Source: an uncultured Bryobacterales bacterium
Lineage (GTDB): Bacteria > Acidobacteriota > Terriglobia > Bryobacterales > UBA6623
Direction of reading: 5' to 3'
Length of the DNA stretch: 64,000 nucleotides
Assembly: GCA_951813605.1 (NCBI GenBank)
Contig: OX638379.1
Location: 5,902,062 to 5,966,061 of the forward strand
Below, one piece after another: positions 37,620 to 46,551 of this stretch (the first letter of the stretch is position 1; every line of letters begins with the position of its first letter). The notes under the pieces were generated by a model. That model saw nothing but the letters and a program-made list of their open reading frames with translations. It was not told where the DNA came from and made no database searches. The position numbers and the translations under genes were made by a program.

Positions 37620-40600
37620 CTAGAAGACGAACTTGAGGCCGATCTGCATGATGCGCGGACCGCGAGCGCTGGAGATCGTTCCGAAGTTCCGGTTGCCGAC
37701 CTGTGCGTTCGGGAAATTGAAATTCGGGTGATTGGGGAAGTTGAACGCCTCGGCGCGGAATTGAAGGCCATACTTCTCGCCGAAGCGAATGTTCTTGTAC
37801 AGCGAGAAGTCCCAGCCAATCAAACCGGGGCCGACCAGTATATTCTTGCCGGCATTGCCAAACGTGAAAGGTTCATTGGGCACGAAGGCGTCCTCATTGT
37901 AGAACCGCGAAGGGTCAGGATTGCTCAGCTTCCAATCAACGCCCGGCACCACGTTGGGACGGTCCCCGCCTCCAACGTTGGCCGGGTTGCCGGCGACCGT
38001 CAAATGCTGCGGCGTGCCAGACGTCAAAGTCACGATTGACCCCACCGACCACCCTCCGAGAACTGCGTTCGCCCCCGAATTCCAGCCGCCGCCGAACCTC
38101 TTTCCTCGCCCGAACGGCAGTTCGTAAACAAAGCTACCGATGAATCGGTGCCGCATGTCCTGAGCTCCGTTGCCTCGCTCTCGTTTCCAATCGAGCGGAT
38201 CGAGGACGAACCGTAAGTTCGAACCAGGTGCATCGCCAGAACCTGTCACGCCACGCGCATCGCCGATGACATGGGACCAGGAGTAAGACAGGATGTAGGT
38301 CACGCCCTTCGAGTAACGCTTCTCGAGCTTCGTTTGCAGACCGTGATAGACAGTGTTCTCCCGAAAAGCGTGGCGATTCATGCGCCCCAGCGTGATGAAG
38401 CCACCCGGGTCCGTGCCGTCGAAACACAAGTCGCCTCGGCACGCAGCTGGGATCTCGGTCTTGCTCCATGGCCTGCGGGAATTGGGACTTCCGGGGCCCG
38501 GGCGCGGGAGGTTCTCGTCATATCGCCCGATCATATGGTTCATCTTGTTGCCGAAGTAACCGATTTCCCACAAGGAATCCCCGGGCAGCGAGAACTGAAG
38601 GTTGAAGTTCCAGTTCTGCGCCAAGGGCCACTGGGGATCGAACTCGAACGAAGACATCTCGACCCCTTTGGCGTTGCGCGGACTGATCGTGCCGGGGGGC
38701 AAGCCTTCGGAGTGCCTCAAGAATGGCTCCACTCGGCCTGTCACCAGGCTTGACTTGATGTGGAACGGAGGCATCGTTTCCATGAACTCGCCACCGCCGG
38801 TGTTCGACATGTTGCCGTAGAACAAGCCGTAGGCCATTCGGATCACGGTCTTCTCAGTCAGCCTGTAAGCCACGCCGAGACGCGGAGCGAAGTTGGTCTT
38901 GTCGGTGGTCATCAGCGCGCGGTTGAAACGGTCGTCGCCGTTCAGCCCGGCGACATGAATGAATCCGTCATCGCAGCCGCGGCAGGTGCCGAGATTGAAG
39001 TTAGCGATGCCGTCGCGAGTTTCCACATAAGGCGGGTTCAGCTCGTAACGCAAGCCAAGGTTTAGGGTGAGCTTGTCGTTGACCTTCCAATCGTCCTGCA
39101 CGTAGAAATGCAGGAAATTAGTGCGCATGTTCATGTAGACGGTGTTCGAGGCTCCAAACTCGCGCGGGTGGCCGAGAAGGAAGTCGCCCATCGAATCGCC
39201 TGTGCCGCCTCGGTTCGTCGGCGAGCGCTCCGTGAAGCGCCCGTCGTACCAAATCGTACCCATGGTGCGCTGCGGGTTATCGATGAAGCTCTGCAACCAC
39301 CACGACTGAACGCCGAACTTGATCGCGTGATTGCCGCTGGTGAAAGTCGTGTCGGCCGAAGCCTGCCTGGTCTGGGACTGGATCAGGTTCGGCCGGAATG
39401 TGTTGTTGCCAAGTGGCGAATAGCCGGTGATGTTCATTTCATTCGTGCCGCGCAAATGCTGATTGAATCCGGCAATGCCCAGCTTGGCGTTGATGTTCTC
39501 CGTAATATCCAGATGTGATTCGACATCCGTGTCGAGATAGTTCCAGCCGCCCCGGAAGGCCGTGATGAGCTGCGGCGACCAGACTTTCTGGTAGGAGACC
39601 ACGCTGTTGTTGCTGGTCACGTTGACCAACCCGCCACGGGACATCGAACCGAAGTCGGGAATTGCCGGATAGCGGGGCGTCGAGCCGCGATTCTGCTCCT
39701 GGCCACTCCAGCGCACGAAAAAGTTGTCCGAATCGGTGAGATTCTGGTCGTAACGGATATCGAACTTGTGGAAATCCTGGTTGCGCGGAGTCACGAAAGT
39801 GTAGTTGCGGGTTCGATTCGCGTTGTCTGGATCGGGATACCAGTCCCGCATGATTCGAGTGACGCGATCGATCCGGCTGTCGGGAATCATGTTATTGGCA
39901 AACGGCTGACGTTCCGTCCCGTCCCAAGTCTGGGGATCAAAGACGGTGTCTCCGCCACTGAAGTCGCCGCGCCGGAATGCCGGCGTGGGAACCGTCGAGA
40001 CAAATGTCGTCGATTCGCGAACGTCCGTGACTTCCATGTCGCCGAACAGGAACGCCCTGTTCCTCTTGATCGGCCCGCCTAGCGCAAACCCGTACTGCTT
40101 GCGTCCAAACGCCGGCTTGTCGCCTGCGGGCGCGAAGAAGTTCCGGGCATCCATCGCTTCGTCGCGGAAGAATCCGAAGCCGGTCCCGTGCAGATCGTTC
40201 GTTCCGGATTTGATCGACAGGCTCACGATGCCGGCGGAAGTCCTGCCGTACTCTGCGGCAAAGCCGTTCGTGATGACCTTGAATTCGGAAATTGCGTCAA
40301 TCGAAGGCTTGACAGCTTCCTTCTGGTTCCCTTGGGACGCGATTGACTGGTTGTTGTTGTCCATTCCGTCAATCACGAAATTCACCTCGGTGCCGCGCTG
40401 GCCCCCGATCGAGACACCTTGCCCGCGCGACATGACTGTGCCCGATGAAATAACGGCCAACTGGAGGTAGTCGCGCCCGTTGAGCGGCAGGTCGACGATC
40501 TGGCGGTTCTCGATTACCGTGCCCGCTGCGGCCTCGCTAGTTTGCAGTAGCGGCGCCGATGCCTCGACCTCGATGACTTCAGTCACAGCGCCAACCTCGA

Positions 40601-40928
40601 GCGCGATGTCTAGCTGGCGGACATCGCCGATGCTAAGCGAAATGCCGGAGCCACTGTAAGTGCGGAAGCCAGCCGCTTCCGCGATGACGAGGTATTCCCC
40701 GATCCGAAGCGGGTTGGACCGATAGTTCCCCTCGGCGTTCGTACCACTCGTGTAGGCCGTTCCGGTGGCGATGTGGTTGAACGTCAGCGTGACACCGGGA
40801 ATCACGGCTCCGGTGGCGTCGGTCACCGTTCCAACGATGAGAGCTGTGTCGAGCTGCTGGCCTGGCGCGAACGGAACGAGCGCAAGAAAGAGAGCAATGC
40901 CCAGGCAAAGGGACTGCCGTCGAGTCAT
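37620..40928 (-). CDS. TonB-dependent receptor 3 (full-length, different subfamily)
   Basis: About 1102 aa. Signal peptide (LCLGIALFLALVPFAPG), carboxypeptidase-regulatory domain (VGTVTDATGAVIPGVTLTF...LVIAEAAGFRTYSG) and a complete plug: VIENRQIVDLPLNGRDYLQL, SIGGQRGTEVNFVIDGMDNN and ISEFKVITNGFAAEYGRTSAG. The barrel ends IMQIGLKFVF with terminal Phe. The plug consensus (VDLPLNGRDY, DGxDNN) is the widespread acidobacterial type, unlike receptors 1 and 2. ATG 40928 is preferred over GTG 40940 because the GAGGTGA Shine-Dalgarno then lies 8 nt away. Substrate unknown. Confidence 0.93.
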   Translation of the reverse strand: MTRRQSLCLGIALFLALVPFAPGQQLDTALIVGTVTDATGAVIPGVTLTFNHIATGTAYTSGTNAEGNYRSNPLRIGEYLVIAEAAGFRTYSGSGISLSIGDVRQLDIALEVGAVTEVIEVEASAPLLQTSEAAAGTVIENRQIVDLPLNGRDYLQLAVISSGTVMSRGQGVSIGGQRGTEVNFVIDGMDNNNQSIASQGNQKEAVKPSIDAISEFKVITNGFAAEYGRTSAGIVSLSIKSGTNDLHGTGFGFFRDEAMDARNFFAPAGDKPAFGRKQYGFALGGPIKRNRAFLFGDMEVTDVRESTTFVSTVPTPAFRRGDFSGGDTVFDPQTWDGTERQPFANNMIPDSRIDRVTRIMRDWYPDPDNANRTRNYTFVTPRNQDFHKFDIRYDQNLTDSDNFFVRWSGQEQNRGSTPRYPAIPDFGSMSRGGLVNVTSNNSVVSYQKVWSPQLITAFRGGWNYLDTDVESHLDITENINAKLGIAGFNQHLRGTNEMNITGYSPLGNNTFRPNLIQSQTRQASADTTFTSGNHAIKFGVQSWWLQSFIDNPQRTMGTIWYDGRFTERSPTNRGGTGDSMGDFLLGHPREFGASNTVYMNMRTNFLHFYVQDDWKVNDKLTLNLGLRYELNPPYVETRDGIANFNLGTCRGCDDGFIHVAGLNGDDRFNRALMTTDKTNFAPRLGVAYRLTEKTVIRMAYGLFYGNMSNTGGGEFMETMPPFHIKSSLVTGRVEPFLRHSEGLPPGTISPRNAKGVEMSSFEFDPQWPLAQNWNFNLQFSLPGDSLWEIGYFGNKMNHMIGRYDENLPRPGPGSPNSRRPWSKTEIPAACRGDLCFDGTDPGGFITLGRMNRHAFRENTVYHGLQTKLEKRYSKGVTYILSYSWSHVIGDARGVTGSGDAPGSNLRFVLDPLDWKRERGNGAQDMRHRFIGSFVYELPFGRGKRFGGGWNSGANAVLGGWSVGSIVTLTSGTPQHLTVAGNPANVGGGDRPNVVPGVDWKLSNPDPSRFYNEDAFVPNEPFTFGNAGKNILVGPGLIGWDFSLYKNIRFGEKYGLQFRAEAFNFPNHPNFNFPNAQVGNRNFGTISSARGPRIMQIGLKFVF

Positions 40929-41715
40929 GAATCTATTCACCTCTGATTAGTACTTTAGGGACCTGATTCGGACCCAGTAGAATTCGATTCGGAGAATTGC
41001 GGCCCCCACCACGAGGCTGAATCATCTCCAATTGACCCCGAAAATAGCACGCCGAACTGCGCAGCGTCAACCCCCTCACGTGACGTCATCAGCCACGGCA
41101 AAGCTGCAATGTCAGCGCTTGGAGGGCATCGATGCATGGGTCCGCAGCGTCCGATCGGCAGGAGCTCTATGTAAAGAGCCGTAAGCGATCCTAACAGGTT
41201 CTCGGTGCTTTACCAGCGCCTGCGACTGAGAGTTCGGGTCATCAGAGCGGCTACCATCATCTTGTGTCCACTCCTAAAGCCGGTTCACTGCGGGAGCGTC
41301 TGCTGGCCATAGCTGGCGCGCTCGCCCGGGACCGAAATAGGCAGGTCCCGCACGACCGTCGGCAGCCGCAAGGGCTCGTCGCGGTTTCAAGCGGTTTACC
41401 ATTCAGCCCGCACGTCTAGTCGCACTCGCACCCAGCCTGGCTCTGCGCACCTAAACCGTCGAACTGATATTCGCTCAGAACTAGCCAATCCATCGCCCCG
41501 CACGCTCTCGGGGACTTCCGCAACCGTCGAGAGCACGGCCGGCCGGTCCAGCGCTTCGATGCTCAGTCTGATGCGTCTGCTTGTCACGGACACTCGCCCG
41601 CTTCCCACCGAAATCGGACATTTGAGGAATTCCCAAACGGCCATCCAAACTTTGCCTTCCCGATTCAGCGCTTGAGCAGGCTGCTTGCAAACCGAGCCCA
41701 TATAGTTTATCTTTC
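40929..41715. other. Intergenic region between divergent TonB receptor 3 and E1 alpha genes
   Basis: About 790 nt. A 101-codon minus-strand frame (41396-41701) has a fairly natural composition but no recognisable domain, so it is not called. TATAGT at 41701-41706, 9 nt before the E1 start, is a candidate -10. No RNA gene is seen. Confidence 0.4.
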
Positions 41716-42726
41716 GTGAATGCGACTATGAGTGCGCCAGTCCTCGCCCACCTACGCACCGAATTTGACCGTGGCCTCTGCCACAGGTTCCTCTACTACA
41801 TGCTCATGATGCGCGAGTTGGAGGAGCGCATCGAACTCAAGCTCTACCGGCAGGGCAAGGTGGTGGGCGGCTGCTACACGGGCCGCGGCCAGGAAGCCAT
41901 CCCGGTTGGCAGCGCCGTGCTCTCCCAGCCCGGGGACTGGCTGACTCCGTCACACCGCGACATGGCGGCTCTTCTGATCCGGGGTATCACGCCAAGGGAA
42001 ATCCTAGCCCAGTACATGGGCCGGGCAACCGGGCTAACCAAGGGCCGCGACGGGAACATGCACATGGGCTGCGCGGAGCGGCACTGCGTGCCCATCATCT
42101 CCTCGATCGGAGCGAGCATCCCGGTTGCCGGCGGCCTAGCGCTGGCGATGCGCTACCGCGGCGAATCCAACATCGTCTTCAACTACTCCGGAGACGGGGC
42201 GTCTAGCCGAGGCGACTGGCACGAGGGCTTGAACATGGCTGCCGTCATGGACTTGCCGATCGTGTACCTGTGCAACAACAACCTGTTCGCCTATTCCACG
42301 CCGCTCGACAAGCAGATGAACGTCTGCGACATCGTTGACCGCGTCGCCGGCTACGGCATACCGGCCGAGATTGTCGACGGTAACGACGTGCTCGCAGTCT
42401 ACGAGGCATCCAAGAGGGCAGTCGAGCACGCGCGATCGGGCAAAGGGCCGTACTTCATCGAGTGCAAGACGTTCCGCATGAGCGGCCACTCGGCTCACGA
42501 CCCCGCCGACTACGTTCCCAACAGCCTTCGCGAAGAGTGGTCCCGAAAGGATCCTATCTTGATGCTTCAGAAGTACATGGTGGAGGAACTGGGCGCGGAC
42601 GAGAGGGATTTTGTGAATGTTCGCAAGCAAGTGCTGTCGGAGATAGAGGAAGCGGTCGACTGGGCACTCGAGCAGCCGTTCCCCGATCCCTCGACTCTCG
42701 AAGACGATGTCTACGAGTCAATTTAA
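41716..42726 (+). CDS. 2-oxoacid dehydrogenase E1 component, alpha subunit
   Basis: 336 aa, right size for an E1 alpha of the heterotetrameric (pdhA/acoA/bkdA-like) type. The thiamine-diphosphate motif is present (NYSGDGASSRGDWHEGLNMA...CNNN). Other matches are GRGQEAIPVG, TPSHRDMAALLIRG, GRDGNMHMG, and the phosphorylation-loop equivalent TFRMSGHSAHD. With E1 beta it decarboxylates a 2-oxoacid (pyruvate, acetoin or branched chain; not separable here). No E2 or E3 gene is nearby. Start GTG 41716 or ATG 41728; neither has a Shine-Dalgarno. Confidence 0.92.
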   Translation: MNATMSAPVLAHLRTEFDRGLCHRFLYYMLMMRELEERIELKLYRQGKVVGGCYTGRGQEAIPVGSAVLSQPGDWLTPSHRDMAALLIRGITPREILAQYMGRATGLTKGRDGNMHMGCAERHCVPIISSIGASIPVAGGLALAMRYRGESNIVFNYSGDGASSRGDWHEGLNMAAVMDLPIVYLCNNNLFAYSTPLDKQMNVCDIVDRVAGYGIPAEIVDGNDVLAVYEASKRAVEHARSGKGPYFIECKTFRMSGHSAHDPADYVPNSLREEWSRKDPILMLQKYMVEELGADERDFVNVRKQVLSEIEEAVDWALEQPFPDPSTLEDDVYESI

Positions 42727-42752
42727 GAGTTGAGTTCAGCGCCGTTGTAACC

Positions 42753-43727
42753 ATGTCGAAAACTACGTATGTCGAAGCGATCCGCCAAGGGATCTGGGAG
42801 GAGATGGAGCGCGACGAAAGCGTCTTCGTCATGGGCGAGGACGTGGCTGTGTACGGGGGGGCCTTCAAGATCACAAAAGGGATGCTGGAGCGCTTCGGCG
42901 AAATGCGGGTCATCGACACGCCGCTGTCCGAGTCCGCGATCGTCGGCGCGGGCACGGGGGCCGCAATCAATGGCCTGCGCCCAGTTCTGGAGATGCAGTT
43001 CGCCGACTTCATGGCATGCGGGTTCGACCAAATCACGAATTTCGCGGCCAAGTGCCGCTATCGATGGCAGCAGGCGATTCCTATGGTGATCCGGGCTCCC
43101 GGAGGGGGCAACATCCACGGCGGCCCGTTCCATTCGCAAAACGTTGAGATGCCCTACGTCCACACGCCCGGCCTGAAGGTGGTGCAGCCGGCGACGGCGT
43201 ACGATGCCAAGGGCCTGATCAAGGCCGCGATCCGTGACAACGATCCTGTAATCTTCCTCGAACACAAGTACTTGTACCGATCAGTCAAGGAAGAACTGCC
43301 GACCGAAGACTACACAGTGCCGTTGAGCAAGGCGAAGACTCAGCGCGAGGGCGAGGACCTTTCGATCATCACCTACGGCTGGATGGTGCATGTCGCACTG
43401 GAAGCCGCCGAAAGGCTGGCCGGCGAAGGGATCAGCATAGAGGTGCTCGACCTGAGAACGCTGGCACCGCTCGACCGGCGGTCGATCTTGGAAACCTGCA
43501 AGAAGACCAGCAAGGCCATACTGCTTCACGAGGACACCCTGACCGGAGGGCTTGGCGGCGAGGTGGCCGGGATTATTGCCGAGCACGCCTTCGACTATCT
43601 GGATGGCCCTCTCTTGCGCATCACCGCGCCCGACACGCCAGTGCCCTTCAGCGAGACCCTCGAGAAAGCCTTTCTCCCAAACGCGGATGAAATCGTGAAG
43701 AAAGCTCGCTGGCTGTACCGCTTCTAG
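42753..43727 (+). CDS. 2-oxoacid dehydrogenase E1 component, beta subunit
   Basis: 324 aa from ATG 42753 (MSKTTYVEAIRQGIWEEM). Typical E1 beta features are MGEDVAVYGGAFKIT, IDTPLSESAIVGAGTGAAING, RAPGGGNIHGGPFHSQN, the LEHKYLYR segment and ITAPDTPVPFSETLEKAFLP. It lies 26 nt after E1 alpha and forms the alpha2-beta2 enzyme with it. The reading frame is open well upstream, inside the alpha gene, but family alignment fixes the start here. Confidence 0.94.
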   Translation: MSKTTYVEAIRQGIWEEMERDESVFVMGEDVAVYGGAFKITKGMLERFGEMRVIDTPLSESAIVGAGTGAAINGLRPVLEMQFADFMACGFDQITNFAAKCRYRWQQAIPMVIRAPGGGNIHGGPFHSQNVEMPYVHTPGLKVVQPATAYDAKGLIKAAIRDNDPVIFLEHKYLYRSVKEELPTEDYTVPLSKAKTQREGEDLSIITYGWMVHVALEAAERLAGEGISIEVLDLRTLAPLDRRSILETCKKTSKAILLHEDTLTGGLGGEVAGIIAEHAFDYLDGPLLRITAPDTPVPFSETLEKAFLPNADEIVKKARWLYRF

Positions 43728-43840
43728 CGTTGGAATGCGCGTTTCGGCAGGAGAAGCCCCTCGGAGACCAATGGACCACCGAGATCGGCGCGCAGCGATG
43801 GGATCGCATTGACCAGCGCAGCCGTGTCAAAGGAATCAGC

Positions 43841-45727
43841 ATGCACAGTAATCGCAGAACCTTCCTGAAATCCTCTGGCGGCGCGCTCGTCGCGGCTTCG
43901 AAGGCCTGGCCGGTGCCAGGGCCCCGCCGCTGGCTCTCGGACGACCCGGATCGCGAGTGGCGGCATTACGGAGGCACTGCCGGAGCGAATCGGTACTCGC
44001 CGGCCGGACGGATCGACCGGTCCAATGTCGGGCGACTCAGGCCGGTGTGGATCCACCAGACCGGCGACGCCATGCAACGACCGCAGACCACGATCGAATG
44101 CACGCCAATCGTGGTGGACGGGGTAATGTACATTACCACCGCGCGGGTCAAGGTGCAGGCGCTTGAGGCTGCCACTGGCAGACTGCTGTGGACATTCGAT
44201 CCGCTAGCAGGTTCCTCCGCCCGGCGAAGCTCAGGCGTCAACCGTGGCGTCTGCTACTGGCAATCGGAGGGCGGCGCGGACAAGCGCATTTTCAGCACGG
44301 TCCAGAACCGCCTCTTCAGCCTCTTCGCCGCGACCGGCGAGCCCGACAAGTCGTTTGGGGCCGACGGCATGATCGACCTCAACGACGATCTTGACAGCGA
44401 GGTCCCGGGCGTGTCGGTCAAATGCACGAGTCCCGTCGTCGCCTACAAGGATTTGCTTGTAGTCGGTGGGGGAGGCGGCGAGGGCCCTTATCCACAAGCT
44501 CCAGGTCACATTCGCGCCTATGACGCAATCACCGGGAAGCGGCGCTGGATCTTCCACACCACGCCGAGGCCCGGGCAGTACGGCTATGACACCTGGCCGC
44601 CCAATGCCTACAAGCACGTCGGCGGGACTAACAACTGGTCCGGCATGAGTCTCGATGTGCAGCGGGGCATCGTGTTCGCAGGCATCGGCTCGCCGGCGTT
44701 CGATTTCTATGGCGGCGATCGCATCGGAGCCAATTTGTTCGGGAATTGCGTGCTTGCGCTCGATGCCGTGACCGGCGAGCGGATCTGGCATTTCCAGACC
44801 GTTCACCACGATGTCTGGGACTATGACCTGCCAGCGCAGCCGGCATTGATCCAGATGACGCAGAACCAGCGGACATTCGATGCGGTCGCACAGCCGACGA
44901 AGCAGGGGTTCCTCTTCTTCCTCCACCGCGAAAGCGGCAAGCCGGTGTGGCCGGTCGAGGAACGCCCCATTCCCCTGTCGGACGTGGGCGGCGAGCACCT
45001 CTGGCCTACCCAGCCGTTTCCCACCAAGCCCGCCCCCGTGTCGCGCCAACGGTTCTACGAGTCGGACATCACCGACATTTCCGCCGAGGCGCACGCTGCA
45101 GTGCGGGAGGCCTGGCAGGCGACCGACGCGGGAGACCTGTTCACGCCTCCGAGCACCCGTGGAACTCTGGTTCATCCGGGCTTCCGTGGCGGCTGCCTGT
45201 GGGGTGGCTGCTCGTACAACCCCGCGCTGAACCGGATCTTCGTCAGCTCGGACGAAACCACCAACCGCATCGAGCTCAAGCTCGCACCGGACGAAGATTT
45301 CGACTACGCCTTGCCCGACCGCAGCGAGTTCTTGGATGCCCAGGGCTATCCTGCGATCAAGCCGCCTTGGGGATACGTGACCGCCATCGACCTGGAGACG
45401 GGCGATTTCGTGTGGCGGGTTGTCAACGGCGAATTCCCCGAGCTGACGGCCCAAGGAGTTCCCAAGACCGGCACGCCATCGCACGGAGGGACCATCGCGA
45501 CGGCCGGCGGACTGGTCTTCATGGCCGGGACGTTCGACAAGAAGTTCCGCGCTTTCGACCAAGACAACGGCACGGTCCTCTGGGAGACCGAGCTGAATGC
45601 AGCAGGGTTCGCCACACCCTGCACTTACGAGGCCGACGGCAGGCAGTTCGTTGTGATCGCAGCTGGAGGAGGCAAGGGCGACTCACCGTCCGGCGACGAG
45701 ATCGTGGCGTTCGGCATCGACGGCTGA
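43841..45727 (+). CDS. PQQ-dependent (quinoprotein) alcohol/glucose dehydrogenase, Tat-exported
   Basis: About 628 aa. The Tat signal (MHSNRRTFLKSSGGALVAAS) follows an AAAGGA Shine-Dalgarno. Beta-propeller W-motifs are frequent (ALEAATGRLLWTFDP, AYDAITGKRRWIFHT, ALDAVTGERIWHFQTVHHD, AIDLETGDFVWRV, FRAFDQDNGTVLWETEL). The VHHDVWDYDLPAQPAL segment is the PQQ-site region of membrane glucose-dehydrogenase-like enzymes, but no N-terminal membrane domain and no C-terminal cytochrome c are present. It probably oxidises a sugar or alcohol in the periplasm, passing electrons to a separate carrier. It follows the E1 pair by 113 nt. Confidence 0.92.
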   Translation: MHSNRRTFLKSSGGALVAASKAWPVPGPRRWLSDDPDREWRHYGGTAGANRYSPAGRIDRSNVGRLRPVWIHQTGDAMQRPQTTIECTPIVVDGVMYITTARVKVQALEAATGRLLWTFDPLAGSSARRSSGVNRGVCYWQSEGGADKRIFSTVQNRLFSLFAATGEPDKSFGADGMIDLNDDLDSEVPGVSVKCTSPVVAYKDLLVVGGGGGEGPYPQAPGHIRAYDAITGKRRWIFHTTPRPGQYGYDTWPPNAYKHVGGTNNWSGMSLDVQRGIVFAGIGSPAFDFYGGDRIGANLFGNCVLALDAVTGERIWHFQTVHHDVWDYDLPAQPALIQMTQNQRTFDAVAQPTKQGFLFFLHRESGKPVWPVEERPIPLSDVGGEHLWPTQPFPTKPAPVSRQRFYESDITDISAEAHAAVREAWQATDAGDLFTPPSTRGTLVHPGFRGGCLWGGCSYNPALNRIFVSSDETTNRIELKLAPDEDFDYALPDRSEFLDAQGYPAIKPPWGYVTAIDLETGDFVWRVVNGEFPELTAQGVPKTGTPSHGGTIATAGGLVFMAGTFDKKFRAFDQDNGTVLWETELNAAGFATPCTYEADGRQFVVIAAGGGKGDSPSGDEIVAFGIDG

Positions 45728-46038
45728 ACTGTAGCGGCAGTGCGCCGAAGCGCCGGGTAGATCCGCCGGAGCCTCGCGAGGCACATCTGGAACACCGACG
45801 AAATAGCGATACGGTGACTCGCCTTCTTCGCATTTCGTCCTAGCGCCAATGCTTCGAGGCGCCGTTCGCATCAATCGCGCATCGCGAAGGCCAATCCAGG
45901 ATTGGACTCGGCCTGACCTTCCCGGGCACACACCGTATCCGGCGGCAGGCCTTCCGATTTCTCGCCCGGCCCCGTATTCGATGGGCATTCGGAGCCGTCC
46001 AGCAGCCCCTCGCCTCGGGCCGAGGCACGGACTATCGA
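45728..46038. other. Intergenic region, no gene seen
   Basis: About 310 nt between convergent genes (PQQ dehydrogenase and a small membrane protein). Short frames only, with no clear terminator. Confidence 0.4.
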
Positions 46039-46248
46039 TCAGAGCGCTCGGCTCGGCCCTCCTGACAGCAGCCGCGCCGGAAAGTGGAGAATTGCCCTCA
46101 GCAGCTCAAAAACACCAGCGACGACGATACCGAGCAGCTTGAATGGCAGCAGGACGAGCCAGACAATGGGATACGCGATGAGGGCCAGCAGCGCGAGGGG
46201 CCAGCTGATTACGAGCAGGATCAACCAGAGCAAGAACTTGAGCATCAT
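46039..46248 (-). CDS. Small two-segment membrane protein
   Basis: 69 aa. Two hydrophobic segments (FLLWLILLVISWPLALLALI and VWLVLLPFKLLGIVVAGVFELL) are followed by a short basic tail ending PARLLSGGPSRAL. The composition is far more protein-like than the frames around it, and similar mini-proteins are common in Acidobacteria. A GGA lies just upstream of ATG 46248 (MM start; ATG 46245 also possible). No function can be assigned. Confidence 0.65.
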   Translation of the reverse strand: MMLKFLLWLILLVISWPLALLALIAYPIVWLVLLPFKLLGIVVAGVFELLRAILHFPARLLSGGPSRAL

Positions 46249-46551
46249 GCGCGTTCCACACTTCAGTCTCGCACGGGCGCCCGGGCGCGCGTCGCGGTAG
46301 CCGGCTCCGGGCTCGGAGCGTTAACCAAGCCTGTTGAGGCAAAACTGGCCGATGCCAGCGAATGGAGTCGCATCGGACCAGCCGAGCCGGATCGGCAAGG
46401 TGTGTCGTTGGCCGTTCACCAGAATCGGCCGCTAGGCCCGACGTGCTAGCGCATTCGGCGAGGCCCAGCTCAAGTGGCTGGCTGAAGGGCGTCGGGAGAC
46501 TGTGATGCGAGCAAGAGCGGCGCCGTTGACTTTCCTGGCAACTCGTTCTGG
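46249..46551. other. Intergenic region, no gene seen
   Basis: About 300 nt downstream of the CRTAC1 lipoprotein gene and upstream of the small membrane protein. No motif or stem-loop is convincing. Confidence 0.4.

Noticed and set aside
41396..41701. 101-codon minus-strand frame upstream of the E1 genes
   Set aside because: Composition is fairly natural, but no family, signal or start context supports it, so it is left as intergenic.
44231..45562. 443-codon minus-strand frame over the PQQ dehydrogenase
   Set aside because: Antisense shadow; no start context, no domain, while the plus strand has repeated propeller motifs.
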